Part shown: positions 33,991 through 45,416 of the stretch, in pieces
How positions within the stretch are numbered: position 1 is the first letter of the stretch
How the letters are laid out: each line of letters opens with the position of its first letter
Assembly: GCF_011397635.1 (NCBI RefSeq)
Contig: NC_064755.1
Location: 23,449,559-23,513,558, forward strand
Reading direction: 5' to 3'
From: Epinephelus fuscoguttatus
Lineage: Eukaryota > Chordata > Actinopteri > Perciformes > Serranidae
DNA: 64,000 nucleotides
The notes under the pieces: model-generated
Told to the model about the DNA's origin: nothing
The model's database searches: none
What the model saw: the letters and a program-made list of their open reading frames with translations, nothing else
Made by a program: the position numbers and the translations under genes

Positions 33991-36900
33991 ATGGGGGGTT
34001 GCCATAGCTACCCCTCGGCTACGAAGGCAGACAGCAAGAGTCTTCAGCCATCTGACATCAGCAGTGACAAACTGTAAGTTGTGTTTCTTTTCTCTTAAAC
34101 TCATGTTTCAGTTTCCTGTTTGGAAGTTTTGCATTTGCTGCATCTTTCCAGAGTCACTTCTCGCACCCTGAAAGAACATAAACTAACACACAGGAAAAAG
34201 ATGTTGTTTTAGTAATGGATACTGTGGAGGAAACATTACTAGAAAGCGGGACACACATGGTTTACTCAGGAATGCTTTCCAGATAAAGTAGTGTGTGTGT
34301 GAGTGTGTTACATATTTGTGTGATGGCATCAGTGAAGGTGGATTCCTCCAACAGCGGGAACACATGTTGTGAAGTAGTTTGAACCAAGACAAGGAAAGAC
34401 TGCATGTGTTTCTTGAGCACAGTTTCTCTGCAGATATTTGCCTGAGGATGAATCTTTTAAAGCCAGCTGGCTGCCACTGAAGAGGACTGTTTATTTCACC
34501 CTCACGGCTGAGGTAAAGGTAAACAGATGGCCGAGAGCGGGAGAGCAGGGTCACACAGGAGTGTGTTTACACACAAACACAACAGTACAAGTAGCTCCGG
34601 GTTCATTGTGTTTGTGATCTGCTGACAACTGGTAGCCAAGAGGCGGTAATTGAGTTAATACCATGAAGCTGGACCAGAACAGGATGTTAACAAAGCAAGT
34701 TCCTGTGAACGTTGGAGAAGTTAGGCTTCAATTTGTGCTACTGTACCTTTGTACTGCTAATGTTTACATTCCTCTCTGTCACTAGTCCACCCTCTCTACC
34801 TCTCCTGACCTTTAGTTTGGACAAAGACCTGCTGTTTAAACCATTAAACTAAGTTCTCCTTGCCCACACACACACACACACACACTCATTTACACCATGG
34901 GGGGAGTGAAACCCCATAGAGAGCACTGTGTTTCCCTTATCACAGTAGACAAGGTCACACCGAGGAAACTCAGCTGCTGCTACTGTGTGTGTGTACACAT
35001 CTAAAAACTGACTGTGGCAGCTGCCCGATTCCACTACGCTTTGAAATATTCACTTTAATCCAAACTGCCATCTTTAAAAAACAACATTCAAGCTATCAAA
35101 CGACAGAAAAGACAGAGCAGAGCCCCGTCATCATCACAGCACACTACCTGCGTCACCTCCTTGTTTGCATAAAGTCAAATCATGCTGCCAAGTTCGACTT
35201 TCCAGAACACGTTGGCATTCGCAAACAACATCATTCATTTCCTGCACTCACACTGTAAAGTTATCACAGGTTCCCAAGCCGTCAGTCCCGTGTGACTGAT
35301 TATAGCAGTTAATAGCATGTATGTGAACTAATGTGGGGCAGCCAGGCGTCCTCAGCACTCAGCTCTGTACATTACCATGCACAGTGTCCTCTCAGTTGTT
35401 TACTTTGTAGCACTGACCACTGCAGCAGTGAGCTTCATTAACAGTAATTACTCTGGCTCTGAATTGACTGCCTTCATTAAATTAACTGCTGGTTTATTGG
35501 ACTTTTAGCTCTGCAGTTACAGCACTGCTTCTATGTGTCTGCATGTGTGCGCACTGCCGGGCCACAGAGGGCAAGACAGATGAGAGAGCATCAGAGAGTG
35601 TAAAACGTGTTATCTCCTGACTGCAGCAGGAGTAATTAATCCACTGACCTATCGATTGTTTTACACAGCGATATTTTCTGTCTCTTCGTCTTTCCCTTTC
35701 TGCCTCTGCTTCATTAACTCTGCTCTCTCTTCGCCCCCCAAGGGGAATTAATAACAATAATCTGGAGGAGCGTCCATATCTGCAGCAGCAGTATGTGTGC
35801 CAGCAGATCACACACACAGACATGTTTGCCCTCACGTCGCTGCCGCCTGGTGTCGACAAGGCAGAGTGGCTCGCCAGCAACAGTGAGTAGACACCCTTTA
35901 AGCACAGCAGATTTTTTTTGACTGTTTGTACTCCTTGTCTCCTGTTCCTTATCCTCGCACACAATGCAAAAAACAGACTTAAGAATACACACATATATTT
36001 CTTCTGTTTGATTTCTTTCAGCGGTGGCATTTTTCAAGCACATAAACCTGTTCTCTAGTGCACTGTCTGAGTTCTGCACTCCCAGTACCTGCCCCACTGC
36101 CTGTGGACCAGGCAACACGTAAGTTACTGACTGAGCTTTATACAGCTCATATTTCCTCACTCTGTCTTAGTGATATCTTATCATGCAGATACTTTAAAAT
36201 TTGCAGAGGTTCTGAGATATCCACAGCGGACCATTTTTATATAAGCTACTTTCTACTAAAGCTATCATCCCACAACCATGAAAACTGTTGACTGTTTAGT
36301 TTGTGGATTATCCTGAGTTACTGGGAGGTTTTTCCTAAAAGGCAAATTGCTGTTAAACTTAGTTCTCAATGCTTTCAGGAGCACAAATACAATTCTACAG
36401 CACTTCCCTAGTTCACAAGGGAAAATGGGAAGCACTACTCATTCATTTTCCGTAACCGCTTATCCTGTTAGAGGTCGCACAGGGCTGGAGCCCATCCCAG
36501 CTGACATTGGGCGAGAGGCAGGGTACACCCTGGACAGGTCACCAGACTATCACAGGGCTGACACAAAGAGACAGACAACCATTCATGCTCGCATTCACAC
36601 CACATTACGAACAATTTAGAGTCACCAATTTACCTACATGTCTTTGGACTGTAGGAGGAAGCCAGAGCACCCAGAGAAAACCCACTCTGACAGTGGGAGA
36701 ACATGCAAACTCTGCACAGAAGGAAGTACTTCTGGATTATGTGGGAAAAAAGTTGTATGAAGCAGGGGCAGAGCCAGCTGCTGTAAACATTTGGGCTTAG
36801 CTCAAACCTAGAGGGGTTCTGGGGGCATGCTCCACCTAGGATTTTGTTTCCCATTTACAGCAGCTATACACATTATTTTCCAAACCATTTCAGATAATAC

Positions 36901-39302
36901 AATGCCTAAAATGTGTACATCCTGTTTTGCATCTAATTGTTCTCCAACTGTCTTCATCATTCATCATCATTCATTTCCATAACCACTCATCCTGTTGGGG
37001 GTTGTGAGGGGGCTGGAGCCTATCCCAGCTGACACTGGGTAAGAGGCAGGGTACAACCTGCACAGGTCACCAGACTATCACAGGGCTGACACATAGAGAG
37101 AGACAACAGTTCATGCTCACACTCACACCTATGGCCAATTAAGAGTCGCCATTTAAAACCCACGTTGCCACGAGGAGAACATGCAAACTCCGCACAGAAG
37201 GGCTCCCCCACCCTGTGTTTGAACCAGGAGCCCTCTTCCTGTGAGGCGACAGTGCTAACCACTGTACCGCCATGCTGCCATCAACCCAAGAGAGAACTAA
37301 AAAGAGCTAAAAAAAATTATCTGATCTAACTATTTTAAAGTTTATTAACATAGGTAGGGTACGAATGCGGCATAACTTTACTAACCTTGAAACCTATTTT
37401 TGTAATGCTATGCTAGAGTGCAGTTCACAGAATGTTTGACATTGATTACTTTGATTCCATGTCATAAGAATCTGAGCTGCTCTAATCAAGGGTCCTCAAA
37501 CAGTGCCAAGTAAATGTGGTCTTCAGCACTCTAAACTGAATTTTAGGTTAACAGAGGAACATTTGCTTAATGATATTAGATGTCTCTATGGAATAGCATA
37601 GTAGGATAAACGACATGAACATATACTGTATTGTTATCCGAATTATACAAAGTTGGAGATATTTTAAAAACTTAAAAGATTCTGGGCTTTTGAGAAAACA
37701 CAGATAAAACAGCTGTGTCATATCTAATACATTTCCTCAAGTGATGTCACTTGAGTCAGCATCTTGTGGCCAAAAACTACAAGTTTGAACCTAAAAAAAA
37801 TCTAGAGGTATTGAGTGAGGTTACCGAAACCATCTTTGGTTGTTCCTAGAAGCTTAAGGCTAAATTAGCTTCAACTAGCATAAAAGCCTGAATCAATGAC
37901 TGAAGTGGTAGTGGTTGTGTTGCGTTGTGGGAAATGTAGGCACCACTAAGGAAAGAGTGTTCAGAATGAAAAAGACAGTGTCTCTAGTTCTGCTGCATCA
38001 GTTTTGCTACTTTTCAAGACTGACTATTGTGAGTCTGATGTTATATGAGTGCAATCATAATAAGGTGCAAGAGCTTATGTTTGACACATATGAAAGGGGG
38101 GTGAGCATCCTTTGTCAGAATATTTCTAGCATCAAACACTGAATTTCCTGCGTTCTTGTGACTTGTTCTGCATGAATTTTTGGTGTAAATGTCTTTGATT
38201 TTATCAAAAATAAAAATCGTGTTTTTATTTGGGAAGACAGATGCACACACCCCCAAAATCTGCACCTATGAATCAGTGAGTGGGATGGTGGTAGAAATTT
38301 CATGATCCTTGAGAGTCAAAGCTTCAACATTTTTTTTGTGTGTGTGTGTGTGAGACTTGGCAAAAATTGATCCTTGGGGGCGTCGGTGGCTTAGTGGTAG
38401 AGCAGGCGCCCCATGTACAAGGCTGTTGCCGCAGTGGCCTGGGTTCGAGTCCAGCCTGTGGCCCTTTGCTGCATGTCATCCCCTCTCTCTCCCCCTTTCA
38501 CACTTAACTGTCCTGTCCATTAAAGGCAAAAAAAAATCTTAAAAAAAAAAAAAAAAAATTGATCCTTGAAGATGGAATATAGACAGCTTCTCTGTCTTTC
38601 ACAGTTACAGCCCTGTTTGCCTTGTAGCAGCAGCACCTCTATGAAAGGCACAGGAACAAGTTGGTCATCATTAATTGCTTTCTAGTCTGCCAAACAATTA
38701 TAAAAGAGAAGGAGATACTTTATAAGTGTCACCTGTCCAATTCCTGAACTCAAGTCATGATGTTGAAAGTCCATTTTGGACCATGGAACATGAATCACTC
38801 TGCATTGAGCATCTTAGTGACCATGTGTGTGTGTGTTTTGGTGTTTTCAGGGTTTATGTTTGGACCGATGACCACGGCAGGAAGCTGAAGTGCTCTGCCC
38901 CACTTTACTTTGACTATGCCATGTCATACATTCAGGAGCTACTGACTGATGAAGATGTGTTCCCCACAAAAGCAGGTAAAAGGCACATCATTCATGTTGC
39001 ATTGTTCTGCATCATCTTCCACATTCCCAAAGCCATCATTTCTCTCGTCTTTTCCAGGTTCAGTGTTTCCGACAGGCTTCGTCTTTCTGGTCCAGAAGGT
39101 GTATTTGCTGTTTTTCAGGACTCTGGCTCACATATATTGGTCTCACTATAGAGAGACACTGGCCCTGGGCCTGCACCCGCACCTCAACACACTCTTCACG
39201 CACCTCACGCTCTTCTGCCGACAGCACGGCCTGTTGGACCCGGAGGACACTGAGCCACTGCAGGACCTCATCACAGCTCTGGGACAGCCAGGCTGCACCT
39301 AA
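33991..39302 (+). CDS. mob2: MOB kinase activator 2-like protein, complete
   Basis: Five in-phase coding exons: 33991-34073, 35743-35882, 36022-36118, 38851-38975, 39058-39302; 690 nt, 229 aa. The Mob fold is recognisable from LPPGVDKAEWLASNTVAFF through LTDEDVFPTKAG to the C-terminus. The zinc ligands of the family are present as Cys93-x4-Cys98 and His173-x4-His178. WLASNT, SEFCT, DEDVFPTK and LAHIYW favour MOB2 over MOB1/MOB3. Family role: binds NDR/LATS-type kinases; MOB2 competes with MOB1 for NDR1/2. The N-terminus MGGCHS fits an N-myristoylation signal with a nearby palmitoylatable cysteine and differs from the usual MOB2 N-terminus. Sequence is diverged from canonical MOB2 (for example VYVWTDDHGRKLKC). 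It may be a fish-specific MOB2 paralogue; the symbol is approximate. Confidence 0.88.
34074..35742 (+). other. mob2: MOB2-like intron 1; no gene seen
   Basis: It contains short CA tracts (34863-34885) and low-complexity sequence only. No domain or conserved reading frame was recognised on either strand. Confidence 0.5.
36439..36720. repeat. Teleost dispersed repeat, copy B, in MOB2-like intron 3
   Basis: Same ordered strings as the copy at 21252: TTTTCCGTAACCGCTTATCC, GGCTGGAGCCCATCCCAGCT, GGGTACACCCTGGACAGGTC, GTGGGAGAACATGCAAACTC. Confidence 0.85.
36965..37275. repeat. Teleost dispersed repeat, copy C, in MOB2-like intron 3
   Basis: Same family and same orientation as copy B, starting 245 bp after it ends: TCATTTCCATAACCACTCAT, GGCTGGAGCCTATCCCAGCT, GAGGAGAACATGCAAACTCC. 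It ends with GAGGCGACAGTGCTAACCAC. Confidence 0.85.
38377..38553 (+). mobile_element. tRNA-derived SINE, complete, with 15-bp TSD
   Basis: The head has a Pol III A box (TGGCTTAGTGG, 38387-38397) and B box (GGTTCGAGTCC, 38442-38452). A CCCTTTGCTGCATGTCATC body, a pyrimidine-rich stretch, TTAAAGGCAAA and a long A tail follow. The target duplication AAAAATTGATCCTTG is exact at 38362-38376 and 38554-38568, so this insertion is fairly recent. It lies in MOB2-like intron 3 in the sense orientation. Confidence 0.92.
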
Positions 39303-39471
39303 GGAGCAAACACACATATTGTGCACTTAAATTTTCATCACACACTTATTTACGTGTTATATCTTGTTATGTAGCAACAGTATATCATGTCACTCACCAC
39401 TCTGGGTCAAACTTAAACTTATTTTACAGAATGAAATTTCTTTTTAAAGGCCTGGAAGTTGTAAAATAGAA

Positions 39472-39477
39472 AATAAA
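39472..39477 (+). promoter_or_regulatory. mob2: Candidate poly(A) signal of the MOB2-like gene
   Basis: First AATAAA after the stop codon (39300-39302), 170 nt downstream. Further AATAAA motifs occur at about 39893 and 40158, so longer 3' UTRs are possible. Confidence 0.4.
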
Positions 39478-40609
39478 ATACTGTTAATGAACAGTATTCG
39501 GGAGAATGAATGAGTTTGCTCTGCTTTAAAAAGCACATCAGACCTGAAAAGGAGTGTCTTGCTCCTGATGTTTATAGTTGTCATCAGTTGTTGTCATACT
39601 GTGTGAAACTGTAGTATTGCATGTTTGTGTATTTTAACATAATGGTGCATTATAATATTTTGTTAAGGTCAAGATCTTCAAGGTCAATCACGTCTTCCAC
39701 ATAGGCACAGAGTCATTTAAACATTGAACCATCCAATTCACAGTCAATATAAAGAAAATGTGTCATTATCACATTGTGAGCATTTGCTAAAACCCTTAAG
39801 GCTGTTAATGTTATTACATTGTCATGACTTCATCTGTATTGAACAACACATCCTATCTCCACATCTGCATCATGTATGCTTCTGTACTCTGTAATAAACA
39901 TCTAAGACGGACTCTTTTCTGCATATGGTTAAGCAATCAAATAAGAAAATTAAGTTCAGTATCCTGTAACTATCTCGAATCTGTAGTAACTGCTGGTTTT
40001 GTAACATCAGTATGTCTGCAGGTCTGTGGCGTGAGTGTAGCACCACCCACTGCCGGCACAGGAACCCAACATGTATCATTTTTTAACCTCCACTGTCAGC
40101 CACAGTACACTGCAGTCTGCAAATGTTTGTTTTGTTGGCTGCCGCATATTGGAGTTTAAATAAAACAGTGACGAGGAGGGTAAAGTGCTGACTTTCACGT
40201 TTCACATGAGGGTGTTTACATCCAGATTGGGTTAAACGGTGTGGAAACTGCATATAAAAATGACAGGACAATGTATCAAAGGGTTACGAGTCCTGCGCTC
40301 TGCACCTAGTAACAGATATGAACACCCTGCAGGACTCTTAAAGCTGGGAAGTCAGCACTTGCTGTATCCGTTTGTCATTGTTTCATTTCAGATCTTGGAG
40401 TGAAGCCAAAGTAAAGGAAAATGTGCCATTGTTTGAAATACCTACAGACTGCACTGTACACCTTCACAGAAGAGGGTATATGCAGCAATCCTGAAGATAC
40501 ATTTAATGTCTTTTTAGACCCTTTCCGTATACATTAAGGCCGTCTTTTTTTTTTTTTTTACCATTCTGAGGTATTGGAGCTCATTAGGAAAAAGTAGTCA
40601 GAGTAAAGT

Positions 40610-40900
40610 GTGTTATAAAAAATGTCATAAAACATGTCATGGTATGTCATAAAAAAATCATAGTATAGTGTGCCATAAAACTCAGAAATAAATCAGAGTA
40701 TAGTATTACATTAAAAAAACATAGCATAGTTTGCAATAACAAATCTTATTAAAAAAAAAACATAACAGTGTCATAACATAACATCATAGTGTAGTATGCC
40801 CTAAAAATGTAATTTAAAAAAAAAAACATAGAAGCATAGTGTGCAATGAAATTGTCATTAAAAATCATAGTATATCATTTTACAAAAAAAACAACAACAT
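40610..40900. repeat. Degenerate outlying units of the ATAGTATG minisatellite
   Basis: Loose repeats of CATAGTATAGT(G/A)TGCCATAAAA with A-rich spacers, clearly related to the core array at 41460-43395 but much more diverged. About 200 bp of non-repeat and a TGACCT-rich repeat copy separate the two. Confidence 0.7.
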
Positions 40901-41109
40901 TGTTTGCCATAAAAACATTGCTGCACAGAAGCTGCATATTCTAAAACATGGATGCTTCACCTACATCTTCAACCCATTGGCACAGATGCTCTATACAACT
41001 GATAGAGTTTCAACACGGACACCCAAGAATAGTGTCACCAGTTCAGTATCTGACCAAATGTTTCCCCTTGACTGAGTATTGACGGTGAGTTAAGGACAGA
41101 AAATTGTTT

Positions 41110-41460
41110 TTGCAGAACATTATGATGTCACAGTGAAGTTGACCTTTGACCTTTTGGACATAAAATGTCATCACTTCATCATTTATTTTATTAGAAGTAT
41201 GTGTGAAATGTCATAATTAGTGTATGAATTCATCAGTTATGGCCAAAAACATGTCTTGTGAGGTTACAGTGATCTTGACCTTTGACTACCAAATTACAGT
41301 TAGTTCATCCTTGAGTCCAAGTGGTATTCCAGGCATTCTGGAGATTATGCGTTCACAAAAATCAGATAGATGCAAGGTCACAATGACCTTTGACCACTGA
41401 CCGCCAGATCTAATCAATCCATTGTTGAGTGGACGTTTGAGTCAATTTGAGAAAATATGA
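41110..41460. repeat. Second copy of the TGACCT/AGGTCA repeat
   Basis: Starts GATGTCACAGTGAAGTTGACC, as at 32285, and shares CTTTTGGACATAAAATGTCA, AAACATGTCTTGTGAGG and GATGCAAGGTCACAATGACC. It contains the perfect half-site palindrome AGGTCAcaaTGACCT at 41375-41389. Confidence 0.8.
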
Positions 41461-43395
41461 TGCCCCTAGTTACGGCTAGTGTAGCATGCCATAAGAATGC
41501 CATGAAAATGAAATACTTGACTACCATAAGAAAAAAAGTATACCGTAAAAAACACTATAAAAATTGTCATAGTATAGACTGTCATTTTAACAAATCATGG
41601 TGAAATATGTCATAAATACATCAGAAAATACGTCATAGTATAGTATGTCATAAATACGTTAGAAAAAACGTCATAGTATAGTATGTCATAAATGTGTCAG
41701 AAAAAAAGCCATCATATAGGTTGTCATAAATATGTTAGAAAAAACGTTAAGGTACAGTATGTCATAAATATATATAAAAAAAAATCATAGTATAGTATGT
41801 CATAAATATGTCAAAAAAAGTCATAGTATAGTATAGTATAGTATGTCATAAATGTGTCAGAAAAAAAGCCATCGTATAGTATGTCATAAATACGTTAGAA
41901 AAAACATTATAGTATAGTATGTCATGAATATGTCAAAAAAAGTCATAGTATAGTATGTCATAAATACATCAGAAAAAAACGTCATAGTATAGTATGTCAT
42001 AAATGTGTCAGAAAAAATGCCATAGTATAGTATGTCATAAATATGTCAGAAAAAACATCATAGTATAGTATGTCATAAATAGGTCAGAAAAAACGCCATA
42101 GTATAGCATGTCATAAATATGTCCAAAAAAAAGTTATAGTATAGTATGCCGTAAATCTTTCAGAAAAAAAGAATCATAGTATAGTATGTCATAAATATGT
42201 CAGAAAAAAACGCCATAGTATAGTATGTTATAAATATGTCAGAAAAAGCATCGTTGTATGTCATAAATACGTCAGAAAAAACATCATAGTATAGTATGTC
42301 ATAAATAGGTCAGAAAAAAACACCATATTATAGTATGACATAAATATGTCAAAATAAAACACCATGGTATAGTATGTCATAAATATGTCAAAAAAAAAGT
42401 TATAGTATGTCGTAAATGTGTCAGAAAAAACATCATAGTATAGTATGACATAAATATGTCAAAATAAAACACCATAGTATGTCATAAATACATCAGAAAA
42501 AAAAGTCACAGTATAGTATGTCATAAATATGTCAGAAAAAAACATCATATTATAGTATATCATAAATAGGTCATAAATATGTCAAAAAAAGGTTATATTA
42601 TAGTATGTCGTAAATGTGTCAGAAAAAAAAGCATCATAGTATAGTATGTCATAAATATGCCTGAAAAATAGTCATAGTATAGTATGTCATAAATATTTCA
42701 ATAAAAAGTTATAGTATAGTATGTCATAAATACGTCAGAAAAAACGTCATAGTATAGTATGTCGTAAATGTGTCAAAAACGTCATAGTATAGTATGTCGT
42801 AAATGTGTCAAAAAAGTCATAGTATAGTATGTCGTAAATGTGTCTGAAAAAAAAGCATCATAGTATAGTATGTCATAAATACGTCAGAAAAAACGTCATA
42901 GTATAGTATGTCATAAACATGTCAGAAAAAACATCATAGTATAGTATGTCATAAATGTGTAAAAAAAAAATGTCATAGTATATCATGAATGTGTAAGAAA
43001 AAACGTCATAGTATAGTATGTCGTAAATGTGTCTGAAAAAAAGCATCATAGTATAGTATGTCATAAATACGTCAGAAAAAAATGCCATAGTATAGTATGT
43101 CATAAATATGTCAAAAAAAGGTTATAGTATAGTATGTCGTAAATGTGTCAGAAAAAAAACATCATAGTATAGTATGTCATAAATGTGTCAGAAAAAAAGC
43201 CATCGTATAGTATGTCATAAATACGTTAGAAAAAACATTATAGTATAGTATGTCATGAATATGTCAAAAAAAGTCATAGTATAGTATGTCATAAATACGT
43301 AAAAAAAAAAAACAAAAAAACCATCATAGTATAGTATGTCATAAATACGTAAAAAAAAAAAAAAAACCCCATCATAGTATAGTATGTCATAAATA
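41460..43395. repeat. A/T-rich minisatellite, ~37-bp unit, roughly 1.9 kb
   Basis: Dozens of units of the form CATAGTATAGTATGTCATAA followed by ATAYGTCAGAAAAAAC. Unit length varies with the A-run. Variants differ at the YGTC, TGTGTC and AAACAT/AAACGT positions. The edges are degenerate and the core is homogeneous, as expected from unequal exchange. Translated frames on the minus strand (MTYYTMAFFSD-type) are repeat artefacts. Confidence 0.95.
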
Positions 43396-43402
43396 TTTAA
43401 AT

Positions 43403-43735
43403 CAGGAGAGACTCATTTTTCTATTGTCAAAAGAATATTTATTCACATGGGCATGTTGGAATTAAAATGTGGAAAGGCTTTGGTGATTAGACCCCATGGA
43501 GATGGTATGATTTCAGAAGGGTGATGGGAACCCCCCTGGGGGCGCCTGCTGGTGGTGGCAGACCTGGTGAAGATGAGATGAGAAGATGGAGAAGTGCCAA
43601 TGATCCGGATGAGTCGAGGAATGAGTCTTTGTTGAGCTGTCCTTGACTCTGGATGCGATGGCTGGAGGTGAACGGGGTGGAGAGGGTGTGATGATTTTGT
43701 CTGAAATGACAGCTGACAGCAGCAGAGGAGAGTGT
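43403..43735 (-). mobile_element. Non-repeat segment inside the minisatellite, possible retroelement 3' end or LTR fragment
   Basis: G/C content and wording change abruptly between array units (array resumes in weak form at 43735-43815). On the minus strand it reads into GTGAATAAATATTCTTTTGA, a poly(A)-type signal, then TGAGTCTCTCCTGATTTAAA. This resembles the R-U5 end of fish LTR elements, but no terminal repeats or coding frames were confirmed. Confidence 0.3.
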
Positions 43736-43819
43736 CATAGTGTTGTACGACATGAATCTCAAAAAAATTATCAGTCATCGTATAGTGTGACATAAAAAAA
43801 ATCATACTATGGTATGTCA

Positions 43820-45200
43820 AATCATGTAGATCCAGTCCTACCAGAGAACACCTCTGTATGCAGCACAATGGACCATCTGACATTTTTGCTCTAGGTCCCA
43901 ATAACCAGACAGAATATCCAGGGCTGAAAGTGAACTCATACTAAGATCATGAAGTCACTCTCACTGACTCTCAGTGGAGAAGCACACAGTGAATACATTA
44001 GAGGTCCATGTACAGTAGATACAGTAAATAGTAGTTTCCTTTACCTCTGGTAGAGAAACAAGTGCATTTGTGCAAAAGAACACTCTAACGACAGCGACAA
44101 AAGTAAATCATTTTTTTACGTATGATATAAGATATGTTTTTCTTCAAATATCACAGTATACCAGGACAGGTTTTAGTCTCCCCACCCACTCACAATGAAA
44201 GGGATAACCTGGGAAAATATGATCAAAGAGTCAGTGACTACATTAATGTGTTGTAGTTTTCATTGTGAGCATGTAGTCCCACCTTTCACCACACAGAGGC
44301 ATCAAAATACCACACTGCCATGAAAAGACATCTGGAAACCGAACCAAGCAAAAAAAGGTGTGTCAAAAATTCATGTAATTTTTTTTCGTCGTCTCAACTA
44401 TTGTATTATTTGAACTTGTCCATCATTATAATTACAATATTTCATTGGATTAAACTGTCCATACTTGTTGAACTGAGTGGGAGACAAATAGAAAATGGCC
44501 ATAAGTGGTGAAATGATATAGCCAACAACACAATATCTCATATCACATCTTTGTTTAAAACAATTTTAGCAAGGTTTTAAGCAATTCTTTAAACTGACAC
44601 TCATCACATAAACTGTTATTGCTTTTCTGATCAAGTGTTAAAATGACTGATATACTGCAAATACAAAAAGCAACTTGTGTGGCTTTTCATTGTATGTTCA
44701 AATGAAAGTAAATGTCTTTTATCTGTGCTCCCCTCTCAACCACTGACAGTGAAGAAATCTCCTGACTGTCCCTTTACTTGTGCACCATCAATACCTCATC
44801 CAAAATTGACTTTAGCAGACTTTCATTCTCACAAACTGTGCTTTTTATTCACAGAATTGATTTGTGGCCACTAAATACGTTCGAAATAAATCCCTACAAT
44901 GGAAAAGTGAAAAATGTGTGTTGACAAGTAAATTTATAAGCTGCTCAGATTCAGTGGTGTAGCGGTAGTTGATGAGGTGGGGTAGGTTACAGAGGAGCCC
45001 GTATACCTGCTACCCTGCTGCTCAGATTATATTCACACATTGTAAATGTGTCCAGACGTCTGATTTCCTCTCTGATTTCAGTCCGAGGTGACCGACAAGC
45101 TTGTCAAAGTTAAGACTGAAACTCAGCCTTTCCACTGAGAGCCAAAGCAAGCTTTGTCTGCAAAGTGATCAGACGCAGAGGGGATGAGTCTGGATAGAGT
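43820..45200. other. Intergenic, no gene seen
   Basis: A/T-rich spacer with no conserved frame, no tRNA or rRNA pattern and no clear repeat structure recognised by eye. Confidence 0.4.
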
Positions 45201-45202
<2 letters not shown>

Positions 45203-45248
<46 letters not shown>

Positions 45249-45353
45249 TTGTTCTTAGGAAAGATAGGAGATGTGTTAATGCACATGTTGGACTGAGTTG
45301 AGGCTCATGGTGTTGGAAACTGAGCTTACAAGGTATTACTGCAAACTGCTGAG

Positions 45354-45414
<61 letters not shown>
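45203..45414. repeat. Two (CA)n tracts 110 bp apart
   Basis: Uninterrupted AC runs at 45203-45245 and 45355-45414, 43 and 60 bp long. Open frames made of alternating Cys-Val across them are artefacts. Confidence 0.97.

Positions 45415-45416
<2 letters not shown>

Noticed and set aside
35494-36160. 178- and 148-codon minus-strand open frames
   Set aside because: They overlap MOB2-like coding exons 2 and 3 on the opposite strand and have no recognisable motif.
38377-38460. tRNA gene with A and B boxes
   Set aside because: It is the head of a SINE with body, A tail and target duplication, and no cloverleaf acceptor pairing was seen; two further copies confirm a mobile family.
41460-43395. CRISPR-like regular repeat array
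   Set aside because: Units abut with no unique spacers, the unit length varies with the A-run, and the context is a vertebrate nuclear genome; it is a minisatellite.
43443-43901. 152-codon minus-strand frame
   Set aside because: It spans the boundary between minisatellite units and the LTR-like segment, with no consistent motif; treated as retroelement remnant.
45169-45411. Cysteine-valine rich small protein on the minus strand
   Set aside because: It is the translation of two CA microsatellites.
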